Assembly: GCF_900184225.1 (NCBI RefSeq)
Contig: NZ_FXWZ01000003.1
Location: 1,677,684-1,741,683, forward strand
Length of the DNA: 64,000 nt
Direction: 5' to 3'
Origin: Brevibacterium ihuae
GTDB lineage: Bacteria; Actinomycetota; Actinomycetes; Actinomycetales; Brevibacteriaceae
The notes beneath the pieces are model-generated. The model had not been told where the DNA came from. It saw only the letters and a list, made by a program, of their open reading frames with translations, and did not search any database. Every line of letters starts with the position of its first letter. The stretch's first letter is position 1. Below are positions 44,476 through 52,635 of this stretch, in pieces. The position numbers and the translations under genes were made by a program.

Positions 44476-44611
44476 GCCGCGTCCGCGCGCCTGACACGCG
44501 CCGCCGCGGACGGATCGGGGCCGTCCCAGGCCCTAGACTTGGCGTCATCAGACCATCTGCCGTCCCGCCCGCACCCGGGCCGGCCGCGGGAACACCGAGG
44601 ATCGGGGATCA

Positions 44612-45736
44612 ATGCCGTCGATGACCGACACCGGCGCGCTGCGGATCGCGGCGATCGTGCCGTGCCACAACGAGGAGATCACCGTCGAGAAGGTCGTCAC
44701 CGACCTCAAGGCGGCGGTCCCGGGCATGACCGTGTACGTCTACGACAACAACAGCACCGACCGCACCTCCGAGCTCGCCGCACGGGCCGGCGCCATCGTC
44801 CGCCAGGAGCGCTTCAAGGGCAAGGGCAATGTCATCCGGCGGGCGTTCGCGGACATCGACGCGGACCTCTACGTCACCATCGACGGCGACGACACCTATG
44901 AGGCCGCCGACCTCCCCGGCATGATCGAGCTCCTCCTCTCCGGCCCCTACGACCATGTGCTCGGCGTCCGGCAGGACACCCAGGACACGTCCTCCTACCG
45001 TCCCGGGCACGAGGCCGGGAACCGGATGTTCAACCGCCTCACCGGGTGGCTGTTCAAGTCCGAGGTCTCGGACATGCTGTCGGGCTACCGCGTGTTCTCG
45101 CGGCGGTTCGTCAAGTCGTTCCCCGCGATCAGCAAGCAGTTCGAGATCGAGACCGAGCTCACCGTCCACATGATGGCGCTGCGCCTGCCGTGCGCGGAGT
45201 ACCCGATCGGTTTCCGGGACCGGCCGGAGGGCAGCGAGTCGAAACTCTCGACGTTCGGCGACGGGTTCCGGATCCTCGGACTCATCGGCTCGCTCGTCCG
45301 GCACGAGCGCCCCACCCTGTTCTACGGGATCCTCACGCTGATCTTCGCCCTGCTCTCCGTGATCCTCGCGATCCCGCTCGTCGTCGAGTACGCGCAGACC
45401 GGGCTCGTGCCGCGCTTCCCCACGGCGGTCCTCGCCGCCGCGCTCATGGGCCTCGCCTTCCTCATGGGGTCCGTGGGCCTCGTGCTCGACGGCCTGCGCC
45501 GCGCCCGCCGCGAGTCCGCCCGCCTGCGCTACCTGTCCCTCGACCCCGCGGTGGAGACCAACCCCGCGCCCGTCCCGGTGCGCTCGCCGCTGCCGGGAAC
45601 CTTCACCGAGAGCGACGTCGTCGGCCCCACGCTCGACGACCCCGCCGCGCGGACGGAGTACGCCCGGGAGATCCCGCACCGCACCGCCGCTCGGGCAGGT
45701 CAGCAGCCGGCGCAGGGACCGACGACCGCCGGATGA
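44612..45736 (+). CDS. GT2 polyprenyl-phosphate glycosyltransferase (GtrB/DPM1-like)
   Basis: Loads a sugar from a nucleotide donor onto undecaprenyl phosphate at the inner membrane face. GT-A fold at residues ~9-235: IAAIVPCHNEEITVEKVV, VYDNNSTDRTSE, and the metal-binding DGDD in VTIDGDDTYEA (about 93). Two membrane helices follow (about 236-258 and 270-295), as in GtrB-type enzymes, then a ~80-residue polar tail. First gene of a three-gene operon; it overlaps gtrA. TAGACT at 44534 may be the -10 box. The sugar transferred is unknown. Confidence 0.88.
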   Translation: MPSMTDTGALRIAAIVPCHNEEITVEKVVTDLKAAVPGMTVYVYDNNSTDRTSELAARAGAIVRQERFKGKGNVIRRAFADIDADLYVTIDGDDTYEAADLPGMIELLLSGPYDHVLGVRQDTQDTSSYRPGHEAGNRMFNRLTGWLFKSEVSDMLSGYRVFSRRFVKSFPAISKQFEIETELTVHMMALRLPCAEYPIGFRDRPEGSESKLSTFGDGFRILGLIGSLVRHERPTLFYGILTLIFALLSVILAIPLVVEYAQTGLVPRFPTAVLAAALMGLAFLMGSVGLVLDGLRRARRESARLRYLSLDPAVETNPAPVPVRSPLPGTFTESDVVGPTLDDPAARTEYAREIPHRTAARAGQQPAQGPTTAG

Positions 45737-46302
45737 TGCATCGCCTGCCCGCCCGCTGGCGCTCGCTCGCAGCCGAGGTCTTCCGCTTCCTCATGGTCGG
45801 CGGGCTCGGCTACATCGTCGACGTCGGACTGTCGAACCTGCTCGTCTACGGGTTCGGGCCGTTCGGCATCCCGGCGCTCATGTCGGACAGCCCGCTCAAG
45901 GCGAAGATCATCTCCACCATCGCCTCGGTCGTCGTCGCCTGGCTCGGCAACCGCCTGTGGACCTACAGCGACCGGCAGGTGGGCTCCAACCTGCGCGGCA
46001 TCACCCTGTTCTTCGTCGTCAACGCGATCGGCATGGTCATCGCGGTGCTCCCGCTCGGCGTCACCTGGTACCTGCTGGGCCTGCGCGATCCGATCAGCTA
46101 TAACATCTCGACGAACGTCATCGGGATCGGCCTGGCGATGGTGTTCCGGTTCTACGCCTACCGCACCTGGGTGTTCAAGAAGCACCCCAAGGCGGAGACG
46201 ATCGAGCTCGACATCATCGTCCCCCCGACGCTCGACAGCCCCCACCGGGACGCCGCACCCGAGCAGCCGGCCCCGGCGCCCGGGCGCAGGGACGCCCGGT
46301 GA
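45733..46302 (+). CDS. GtrA family membrane protein
   Basis: Candidate flippase for a polyprenyl-phosphate sugar. 189 residues with four membrane helices. The GtrA signature FRFLMVGGLGYIVDVGLSNL opens helix 1, and GNRLWTYSDRQ and RFYAYRTWVFKKHP match the family loops. The start ATG overlaps the GT2 stop (ATGATG), and its own stop overlaps the next GTG, so translation of the three genes is coupled. Together they resemble GtrB-GtrA-GtrC glycan modification systems. Confidence 0.9.
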   Translation: MMHRLPARWRSLAAEVFRFLMVGGLGYIVDVGLSNLLVYGFGPFGIPALMSDSPLKAKIISTIASVVVAWLGNRLWTYSDRQVGSNLRGITLFFVVNAIGMVIAVLPLGVTWYLLGLRDPISYNISTNVIGIGLAMVFRFYAYRTWVFKKHPKAETIELDIIVPPTLDSPHRDAAPEQPAPAPGRRDAR

Positions 46303-47828
46303 CGGGCTCTCCGACGCGCCTCGAGGAGACCGGGCTGCTGCGCGGTGCGCTGAGCCGGCCCTGGATCTGGGACGCGCTCACCGCGGTGCTCAGCGGCCTC
46401 CTCGCCCTCGCTGTCGTCCGCGTCTACTACCCGGGGCGGGCGAACGTCGACATCGCCTCCCAGGCCCGTCAGGCGCTCGGCGAGGAACCGTACTCGGATT
46501 GGCATCCACCGCTTGTCTCCGCGGTGTGGGAGACTCTCATCGACCTCACCGGGGAGATCGGCTCCCTGCTCGTCGTCCAGGTGGGTTTGCTGTTCCTCGC
46601 CGCCTGGCTCCTCGCCGCTCTCCTCCACCGGCGGACCGGCCGCCGTGCGCTGTCCCTGCTGGGAGTCGCGCTCCCGCTGCTCCCGTGGGCGCTGAGCCAG
46701 ATCGGGATGCTGTGGAAGGACACGCAGATGGCGGTGGCGCTCCTGCTGGCCGTCGTCCTCCTGTTCCTCATCCGGCCCGAGCGGCGGCTGAGCCTGCTCC
46801 TCCTCGTCCCCTCCGGCCTCCTGCTCCTGTTCGCGATCGGGGCGCGGAAGAACGCGGTGTTCGCGATCATGCCGATCGCGGTGTACATCGCCTGGCTCCT
46901 CCTCCGTGCGGTGTTCCGGTCCCACGGGTACCGGCCCGCCGCGGTGCCGGATGCTGCCGGGTCGACGTCCGGCGCGAGCACCGACAGCGCGGAGTCCGAC
47001 GACTCCAGCCCGCTGCCGCGGTTCGCCGCCCGGCGCCTGCTCGCACTCGCCGGCGCTTCGCTCGCTGTGCTCGCCGTGCTCGGCGCCGGGACTGTCGGCA
47101 TCGACCGGGTGCTCGTCGCCACCAAGGACGTGCAGTCGACGGGGCAGATTTCGCAGATCATGCTCGACGACGTGATGTTCTCCGTGCCGGAGTCCGAGCT
47201 CCGCGCCGCCGACGCCCCGGACGAGCTCAAGGAGCGGATCAGCGGCGCGCGCGACGTGTGCATCGAGATGGGCGAGATCTGGGACGCCTACTGGAACTGC
47301 TATGGGCGCGGGATCGGGGGCAAGGGCTTCGCCCCGATCGAGCATCGCGAGGAGCTCACGAGCCTGTGGTTGCAGACCGTGCCGACCCACCCCGTGCGCT
47401 ATCTCGAGTACCGGATGGCGGTGTTCTCCCACTACTTCTTCAGCTCGCGGTTCGAGTACTGGCCGATGGAGTGGGACGGGGACGCCTCGACCGTCGGGCT
47501 GGGCGAGGGCTCGCGGAACGGCGAGTACATCATCCGCCCCTACGTCGAGGACTTCGCGCTCGGTACCTTCCCCATGCTCTTCAAGCCGTGGTTCTGGTTC
47601 GTCGGCGCCGTCGTGTGCCTGGCGCTGCTGCCCCGGCTCCGGATGCTCCGGGCGGAGATCGCGATGCTCTCGACCTCGGCGCTGTGCTACATCCTGGGCT
47701 ACATCCCGATCGTTCCGGCCAACCACTTCCGGTACACGTACTGGCCGGCGCTCGCCGTCACCGCAGCCCTCGTCCTCGTGCTCGCCGCGTGGCGCACCCG
47801 GCGGCCGAGTCCGCTCAGGACTCCTTGA
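46299..47828 (+). CDS. Polytopic GT-C-like membrane protein (DUF6020-like), copy A
   Basis: 509 residues starting at a GTG that overlaps the gtrA stop. About ten helices. An early outside loop has YYPGRANVDIASQARQ and YSDWHPPLVS, the acidic and DWHPP motifs expected of a lipid-linked-sugar glycosyltransferase. WKDTQMAVALL, GARKNAVFAIMPI and a long outer loop with QIMLDDVMFSVPESEL and EIWDAYWNCYGRGIGGKGF follow. The same blocks recur in the protein at 52636. In this operon it fits the GtrC role (transfer of a flipped sugar to an outside acceptor). The 3' end overlaps the opposite gene by 14 bp. Confidence 0.7.
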   Translation: MTGSPTRLEETGLLRGALSRPWIWDALTAVLSGLLALAVVRVYYPGRANVDIASQARQALGEEPYSDWHPPLVSAVWETLIDLTGEIGSLLVVQVGLLFLAAWLLAALLHRRTGRRALSLLGVALPLLPWALSQIGMLWKDTQMAVALLLAVVLLFLIRPERRLSLLLLVPSGLLLLFAIGARKNAVFAIMPIAVYIAWLLLRAVFRSHGYRPAAVPDAAGSTSGASTDSAESDDSSPLPRFAARRLLALAGASLAVLAVLGAGTVGIDRVLVATKDVQSTGQISQIMLDDVMFSVPESELRAADAPDELKERISGARDVCIEMGEIWDAYWNCYGRGIGGKGFAPIEHREELTSLWLQTVPTHPVRYLEYRMAVFSHYFFSSRFEYWPMEWDGDASTVGLGEGSRNGEYIIRPYVEDFALGTFPMLFKPWFWFVGAVVCLALLPRLRMLRAEIAMLSTSALCYILGYIPIVPANHFRYTYWPALAVTAALVLVLAAWRTRRPSPLRTP

Positions 47829-50040
47829 GCCACCGTCCGGCGGCCCGCGCACGGTTCGCCACCGCCCGGTAGGCGGTGACCACCGGTGCGGGCGCCATCG
47901 TCCGGAGCTCGGCGCGCACGCGGCGCAGGTCCTGCACCCGGGCGGCGCGTCGGAGATCGGGGAGCTGCTCCTCGCGGGAGCGCACCGCGAGCAGGGTCAC
48001 CGCGTCGACGAGCTCGGTGTTCGGCTCCTGGAAGTAGTTCTGCCTGAGCCAGTCCCGGGTGGGGAACCCGATCCGCCCGTCCACCATGTCCGCGAGCGAG
48101 CCGATGATCCCGGAGTCCTCGAAGGCGAGGTTGAGCATCTTCTCGCTCACCCCGAAATCGTCGAGGATCAGGGTCGGCAGTCCGCGGTCGATCGCCTCGA
48201 GGGCTGCGGTGGACGACACGGTGACGAGCGCGGAGCCGGGAGTGAGGAAGAGCGACATCGCGCCGACCGCGGTGGTGAGCTCGCCCTCGGCGAGGCGACC
48301 GTCGGCGACGAGCTCGTCGATGAGCGCGAGGTAGGTGAACTCCTCGTGGTGGGTCTCCTGCTCACCCGGGCGCGAGCGCACCTTGACGATGACCTCGGAC
48401 TCCGGGTGCCGGCGTCGGTACTCGGCGAGCGCGAGGAGGATCCGGATCCGGTCGGCGCGCTCGACGGGCACCTTGGCCTGGGTGGCGAACACGATCCGGT
48501 CCGGGGCGTCGGCCGGGTCGAACTGCGGGTCGGGCGGCTCGACGGAGGACAGGAGGGGCAGCCGGGCGACGACGACCTCGACGGGCACGCGCACCTTCTG
48601 CGTGACGAACTCGTACTCGGCGCGCTCGTGGTGCGAGTGGGTGATGAACATGTCCCCGATGCGCCGGTAGCGCATGCCCTTGCTCGTCGCGGGCAGGCCG
48701 ACGCCGGGGAGTCCGGACACGAGGCCGGGGCGCCGGGGCAGACGCGCCGCGGAGGCATAGATCTGCTGGACCACCGGGCCGGTGGCGGCGGCGAGGACGA
48801 CGTCGGGGACGATCCGAGCGAGCTCGTCCTCGAGCTCGCGGCGGGCGATCACCGGGATCTCCCGGCCCTCCCATGAGGAGCCGATGAGCGCATTGCGGAT
48901 CTGCTCCCCGGTCGGGAGGATCGGGCTCTCCATGAGCCACAGCTGGGCATCGAACCCGGGTCCGAGCGCATCCATCGTGCGGGCGGCCCACTTGAGGTAG
49001 GACTCGCTGTCGGACACGGCCACGACGCTGAAACGACTCATTCGGTCAGTGTATCCGCGGGGTGCGGCGGACCGATTGAGGTCCCGGCGGAGCGCGTCGG
49101 GGGCGCTTCCGGTCCACCAGTCCTGCGGGATCGGGCTCACCCGGATGTCGGGAGAGTCCATGGTCAGGGCGAGGTTCGCGGCGGCCGTGGTCGGCAGGCT
49201 GAGGAGGCGGGCGCCCCGCGGGGCGGCGGCGAGGCGGAGCTCGACCGGCAGGCCCGCCGGATGGACGGTGATCCCGGGCAGCGCGGCGATCGCCGCGAGG
49301 TCGGCCGCTCGCTCCCGGCGGTGCGGCAGGTAGGCGCACGTGGTGTCCGCCGCGACGGATCCCACCCAGTCGAGGTAGGCGGCGGGGTCGATGAGTCCGT
49401 CCGCGGCGAGCGAGGACCCGAGGACGATCGTCCCGGGCAGGTCGGGGGTCGTGAGGTCGAGGGCCCGGAGCCGGTCGAAGGTGTGCCGGTCGAGCGTCCC
49501 GCCGGCCGCGGCGAACCGGGATCCGAGGTCCGGGGCCACGGAAAGGGCGGTGGTCCACGTCAGCCGCCCGGCCCGGAGGAGCCCGCGGAGGCGGAGGGCG
49601 GCGGTGAGCGCGAGGGCGCGCCGGGCGGGGGAGAGGCGCTGGCGCGCCCGCTGCAGGGGCGCGGGCCGGGCCGCGGTGAGGAGGCGGACCGCGTGCTCGG
49701 TGGCGAGGCCGTCGTCGATAAGGGTGACCCGTGGCGGGAGCGGGAACCGGCGGCGCGCGAGGGCGGCCTGGAACCGCCCCGAGCAGGGATCCCCGAGCAG
49801 CAGGCGGTCGACCGGGGCGGCGGCTCCCGTGCCGGAGGACGCCAGCGGCGCGGTGGGGCCGTGCAGTCCGGTGCGCAGCGTCGTGCCCGCGGGCAGCCAC
49901 GCTCGATCGAACCGGTCGAGGAACTCGGCGATCCCCGGGGCATCGCCGCGCACCTGGATCTCGAGCTGCTCACCGGGGTGGGCGGCCTCGAGGGCGGAGA
50001 GCAGCTGGAGAGGGGACTCGACCCAGGCGAGCGCCGCCAT
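47815..50040 (-). CDS. Fusion: unknown glycosyltransferase-like domain plus DUF6716 putative glycosyltransferase
   Basis: One uninterrupted 741-residue frame from ATG 50040, which overlaps the upstream polysialyltransferase stop by one base. Residues 1-333 begin MAALAWVESPLQLLSALEA, a start shared in style with the polysialyltransferases, and contain a nucleotide-binding-like LLLGDPCSGRFQAAL. Residues 334-741 begin MSRFSVVAVSDSESYLKWAA and match the DUF6716 family, with TQAKVPVERADRIRILLAL and TVSSTAALEAIDRGLPTLIL typical of GT-B donor sites. An ATG at 49041 with a leaderless-type -10 box could also make the second half alone. Donor and acceptor unknown. Confidence 0.75.
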   Translation of the reverse strand: MAALAWVESPLQLLSALEAAHPGEQLEIQVRGDAPGIAEFLDRFDRAWLPAGTTLRTGLHGPTAPLASSGTGAAAPVDRLLLGDPCSGRFQAALARRRFPLPPRVTLIDDGLATEHAVRLLTAARPAPLQRARQRLSPARRALALTAALRLRGLLRAGRLTWTTALSVAPDLGSRFAAAGGTLDRHTFDRLRALDLTTPDLPGTIVLGSSLAADGLIDPAAYLDWVGSVAADTTCAYLPHRRERAADLAAIAALPGITVHPAGLPVELRLAAAPRGARLLSLPTTAAANLALTMDSPDIRVSPIPQDWWTGSAPDALRRDLNRSAAPRGYTDRMSRFSVVAVSDSESYLKWAARTMDALGPGFDAQLWLMESPILPTGEQIRNALIGSSWEGREIPVIARRELEDELARIVPDVVLAAATGPVVQQIYASAARLPRRPGLVSGLPGVGLPATSKGMRYRRIGDMFITHSHHERAEYEFVTQKVRVPVEVVVARLPLLSSVEPPDPQFDPADAPDRIVFATQAKVPVERADRIRILLALAEYRRRHPESEVIVKVRSRPGEQETHHEEFTYLALIDELVADGRLAEGELTTAVGAMSLFLTPGSALVTVSSTAALEAIDRGLPTLILDDFGVSEKMLNLAFEDSGIIGSLADMVDGRIGFPTRDWLRQNYFQEPNTELVDAVTLLAVRSREEQLPDLRRAARVQDLRRVRAELRTMAPAPVVTAYRAVANRARAAGRWLKES
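49048..49053 (-). promoter_or_regulatory. Internal leaderless-type -10 box before the DUF6716 half
   Basis: TACACT on the minus strand ends six bases before the in-frame ATG at 49041, where the DUF6716 domain begins. It could give a separate protein of about 408 residues. Confidence 0.45.
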
Positions 50041-51455
50041 CAGGAGCGCTCGCGCGAGCCCGGCAGGCGTGAGCGGAGCCGCTGCCTCCCCAGACGCAGT
50101 CCGACCCCGCCGAGGCGCCGGGCGATGGTCTTGGGATTGCGCGTGGGGCGCAGACCGCCGGGCAGGCCGAGCTTCATCAGCCGGCGCTTCTTGAAGTACC
50201 GCATCTCCGGGGTGCCGGCGGTGAGCGCGAGGACGTTCTGGGCGACCGGGCGGAGATCCTGCGCGATGATCGGCTGCATGCAGTACGCGACCGCCTCGAC
50301 GAGCGATTGGAGCTCGGCGGCCTGCGCCGCGCTGAGCTCGGCGGCGCCGGTCCGGTCGAGCCGGTCGATGATGGTGAGCGGCACCCGGTTGGAGTTCTGG
50401 TACGGCGCGATCCGGTCGAGCAGGAGCTCGGTGCCGACGGTCGCGGTCTCGATGCCGTAGATCGCGCGGGCGGTGGCCAGCGCGGTGGAGAACACCCCGA
50501 TCATCAGGCGCGGTTGCAGCCGGTGGAGGAGCACCTCGGTGATGATCGGCGAATCGATCACGGTGAGTGCGATGCCGTGGGAGGCGGCTGCGGCCTCGAG
50601 GACGGCGCGTGCGGAGTGGGGTGCGGCAGGATGCGGCTTGAACACCACGGCGGTGCAGCCCGACCGGGCCGCCTTCTCGATCATCTCGAGGTGGAGCGCC
50701 TCCTCCTCCTCGAAGGTGATGAGCCCGAGCGCGGAGAGGTACTGTCCGACGGCGAACGCGGTGTCGGCCCCGTCGAGGTCGCCGACAAGGGCTGCGACCT
50801 CGTCGTCGAGAGCCGCGGCGAGCTCGTCGACGACCGCGGTGAAGGCGCTGCCGGGCACGAAGCCGGGGTGGATCCCGTACTCGCGGAGCAGCAGGGGGCG
50901 GAGACCCTCGACGAGCGGCAGGCAGTGGAGCTCGGTGAGCCTCTGCCCCATGCCGAGCGGGATGCGGCTGCGCGTGGGACCGTAGCTCATGAGCCCGTCG
51001 GCGTGCACGCGGATGAACGCGTCGGAGAACACCCGGCTCAGGGCGATCGCGGGATTGACCTGGGGCGATTCGAGGACGAGCTCGACCTCTTCCGCTCCGA
51101 GATCCCATTCCTTCCGGATCAGCCGCTGGAGCATGGGGAGATCGCGCTCCGCCGGGGACCACGACGACGGGTGCTGCGGGGCGATGAGGTCGTTGAGGAC
51201 GAGCACGCGGTCGAAGCGTTCGAGCAGAGTCTCGGCGCCCGGGGTGTCGGTGAGCCCGGTGGCCTGCTCGATGACGAGCGCGTTGTTCGATGCGAGAAGG
51301 ATCCGCTCGGAGATGTCGAGCGGATCCCGGGCGGGCTCCTCCCCGGGGGTGCGGAGCACTGCGGGGAGGACGCGGGTGTCGTAGGCGCCGGAGTCGATGC
51401 CTGCGGCCAGGCACACGAGTTCGAAGAACGTCGAGGCGAGGAAGATCTGTTTCAT
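50040..51455 (-). CDS. Alpha-2,8-polysialyltransferase family protein, copy A
   Basis: Elongates a nonulosonic-acid polymer from a CMP-activated donor, cytosolic side of the membrane. 471 residues from ATG 51455, eight bases after AAGGAG. Family features in order: MKQIFLASTFFELVCLAAGI, HADGLMSYGPTR (about 165), VGQYLSALGLITFEEEEAL (about 248), the donor-site FKPHPAAPHS (about 285) and IGVFSTALATARAIYG (about 330). NSNRVPL and a basic C-terminal tail end the protein. ATGA overlap with the upstream GT2 gene. 40-50% similar by eye to copy B at 54086, not identical. Confidence 0.83.
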   Translation of the reverse strand: MKQIFLASTFFELVCLAAGIDSGAYDTRVLPAVLRTPGEEPARDPLDISERILLASNNALVIEQATGLTDTPGAETLLERFDRVLVLNDLIAPQHPSSWSPAERDLPMLQRLIRKEWDLGAEEVELVLESPQVNPAIALSRVFSDAFIRVHADGLMSYGPTRSRIPLGMGQRLTELHCLPLVEGLRPLLLREYGIHPGFVPGSAFTAVVDELAAALDDEVAALVGDLDGADTAFAVGQYLSALGLITFEEEEALHLEMIEKAARSGCTAVVFKPHPAAPHSARAVLEAAAASHGIALTVIDSPIITEVLLHRLQPRLMIGVFSTALATARAIYGIETATVGTELLLDRIAPYQNSNRVPLTIIDRLDRTGAAELSAAQAAELQSLVEAVAYCMQPIIAQDLRPVAQNVLALTAGTPEMRYFKKRRLMKLGLPGGLRPTRNPKTIARRLGGVGLRLGRQRLRSRLPGSRERS

Positions 51456-52447
51456 CGGATGAACTCCTTGACGAGCTCCGTGCGGTGGGGCATGAACTGG
51501 AAGACGGCGAGGCGTCGGGGCCGGCGGGAGCCGAGGAACTGCTCCTTGAGGATCGGCCACGGCAGCTCGGCCGACACCCTGCGCGCGCCTTCGGCGATCC
51601 GCCGGGTGAGCTCCGGATCCGACTGTGCGAAGCGCTCGGCCTGATGATGGAGGATTGCGAGCCAGTTGCGCACCGCCTTGGGCATGAATCGCTCGGATTC
51701 GGGATCCCGGTCGACGAGGGCGAAGATCTGCTCGAACGCCTCGATGAACAGGAGCTGGCGGTGGTCGAGCACCTGGCTGAGCGAGGTGGTGAGGCCGCGC
51801 CGGTAGCAGATCCCGGGGACGTCGACGACTGCGAACGAGCCGGCGTTGAGATGGAGGTTCCAGATCCAGGAGCGATCCTCGGCGGTCATGAAGTCGGCGG
51901 GGAACCGGAGCATCCCGGAGTCGGCGAGCCGCCGGTGGAACATCCCCGCCCAGGCGAACGGGTAGTCGACCATCGTCGAATCGTGGACCGGGAGGATGCC
52001 GACGCGGGGATCGAGCGCCCGGTTGCGGATCGCCATCGGGGCGCGCCGCAGCTCGCGGGAGCCGCCCTGGACCTGCACGTGATCGCAGCGGACGAAATCG
52101 ACGTCGAGGTGACGGATCGCCGCGAGCGTGCGCGACAGATGATCGGGGGCCAGCCAGTCGTCGCCGTCGAGGAACGCGATGTGCTCCCCGGTCGCGATGT
52201 CGAGGCCCATGTTCCGGCCGTTCGCCAGGCCGACGGCCGTCGGGTTGGTGATGACGGTGAAGTCCGGGAAGGCGGGCCCGAACTCCGCGAGGAGCTCGGG
52301 CGTCTCATCGACGGACCCGTCGTCGACGAAGATCACCTGGGTCCGGTCGAGGTCGAGCGACTGCTGGTGGAGCGATCGGAACATCGTCGCGAGATACGGT
52401 GCGCCGTCCTTTGCGGGGATGATGATGCTGAGCTGCGGTCTGGGCAC
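51452..52447 (-). CDS. GT2 glycosyltransferase, copy A
   Basis: Inverting GT-A glycosyltransferase, 331 residues. I chose GTG 52447, which follows AGGGAG by seven bases; ATG 52465 has no ribosome site. LSIIIPAKDGAPYLATMF, VIFVDDGSVDETPELL and the metal-binding FLDGDDWLAP (about 92) are standard GT2 motifs. DFMTAEDRSWIWNLHL carries the ED catalytic region. Translationally coupled (ATGA) to polysialyltransferase copy A. It probably starts the chain or builds its acceptor. Related to the GT2 at 55474. Confidence 0.87.
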   Translation of the reverse strand: MPRPQLSIIIPAKDGAPYLATMFRSLHQQSLDLDRTQVIFVDDGSVDETPELLAEFGPAFPDFTVITNPTAVGLANGRNMGLDIATGEHIAFLDGDDWLAPDHLSRTLAAIRHLDVDFVRCDHVQVQGGSRELRRAPMAIRNRALDPRVGILPVHDSTMVDYPFAWAGMFHRRLADSGMLRFPADFMTAEDRSWIWNLHLNAGSFAVVDVPGICYRRGLTTSLSQVLDHRQLLFIEAFEQIFALVDRDPESERFMPKAVRNWLAILHHQAERFAQSDPELTRRIAEGARRVSAELPWPILKEQFLGSRRPRRLAVFQFMPHRTELVKEFIR

Positions 52448-52635
52448 GTCGGATCTCCCTGGCATACTGATGGACACCACAATCGTACCGACCGGCGGGG
52501 CGGATCGGATCGGGTGCCGCTCCCGGTGATCGACCCGACCGCCGGCCCGATCGGTCGGGGAGCATGCGAGGACGATGAAGAATCCGCTGAAGGCGCCCTG
52601 ACCCGGGCGCCGGGACCGGTGATCGCGGCGGTCCG

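Noticed and set aside
50041..51414. Extension of the DUF6716 fusion frame upstream across the polysialyltransferase gene
   Set aside because: That part is out of frame with the real polyST gene and Arg/Pro-rich; the coupled ATG at 50040 is the credible start.
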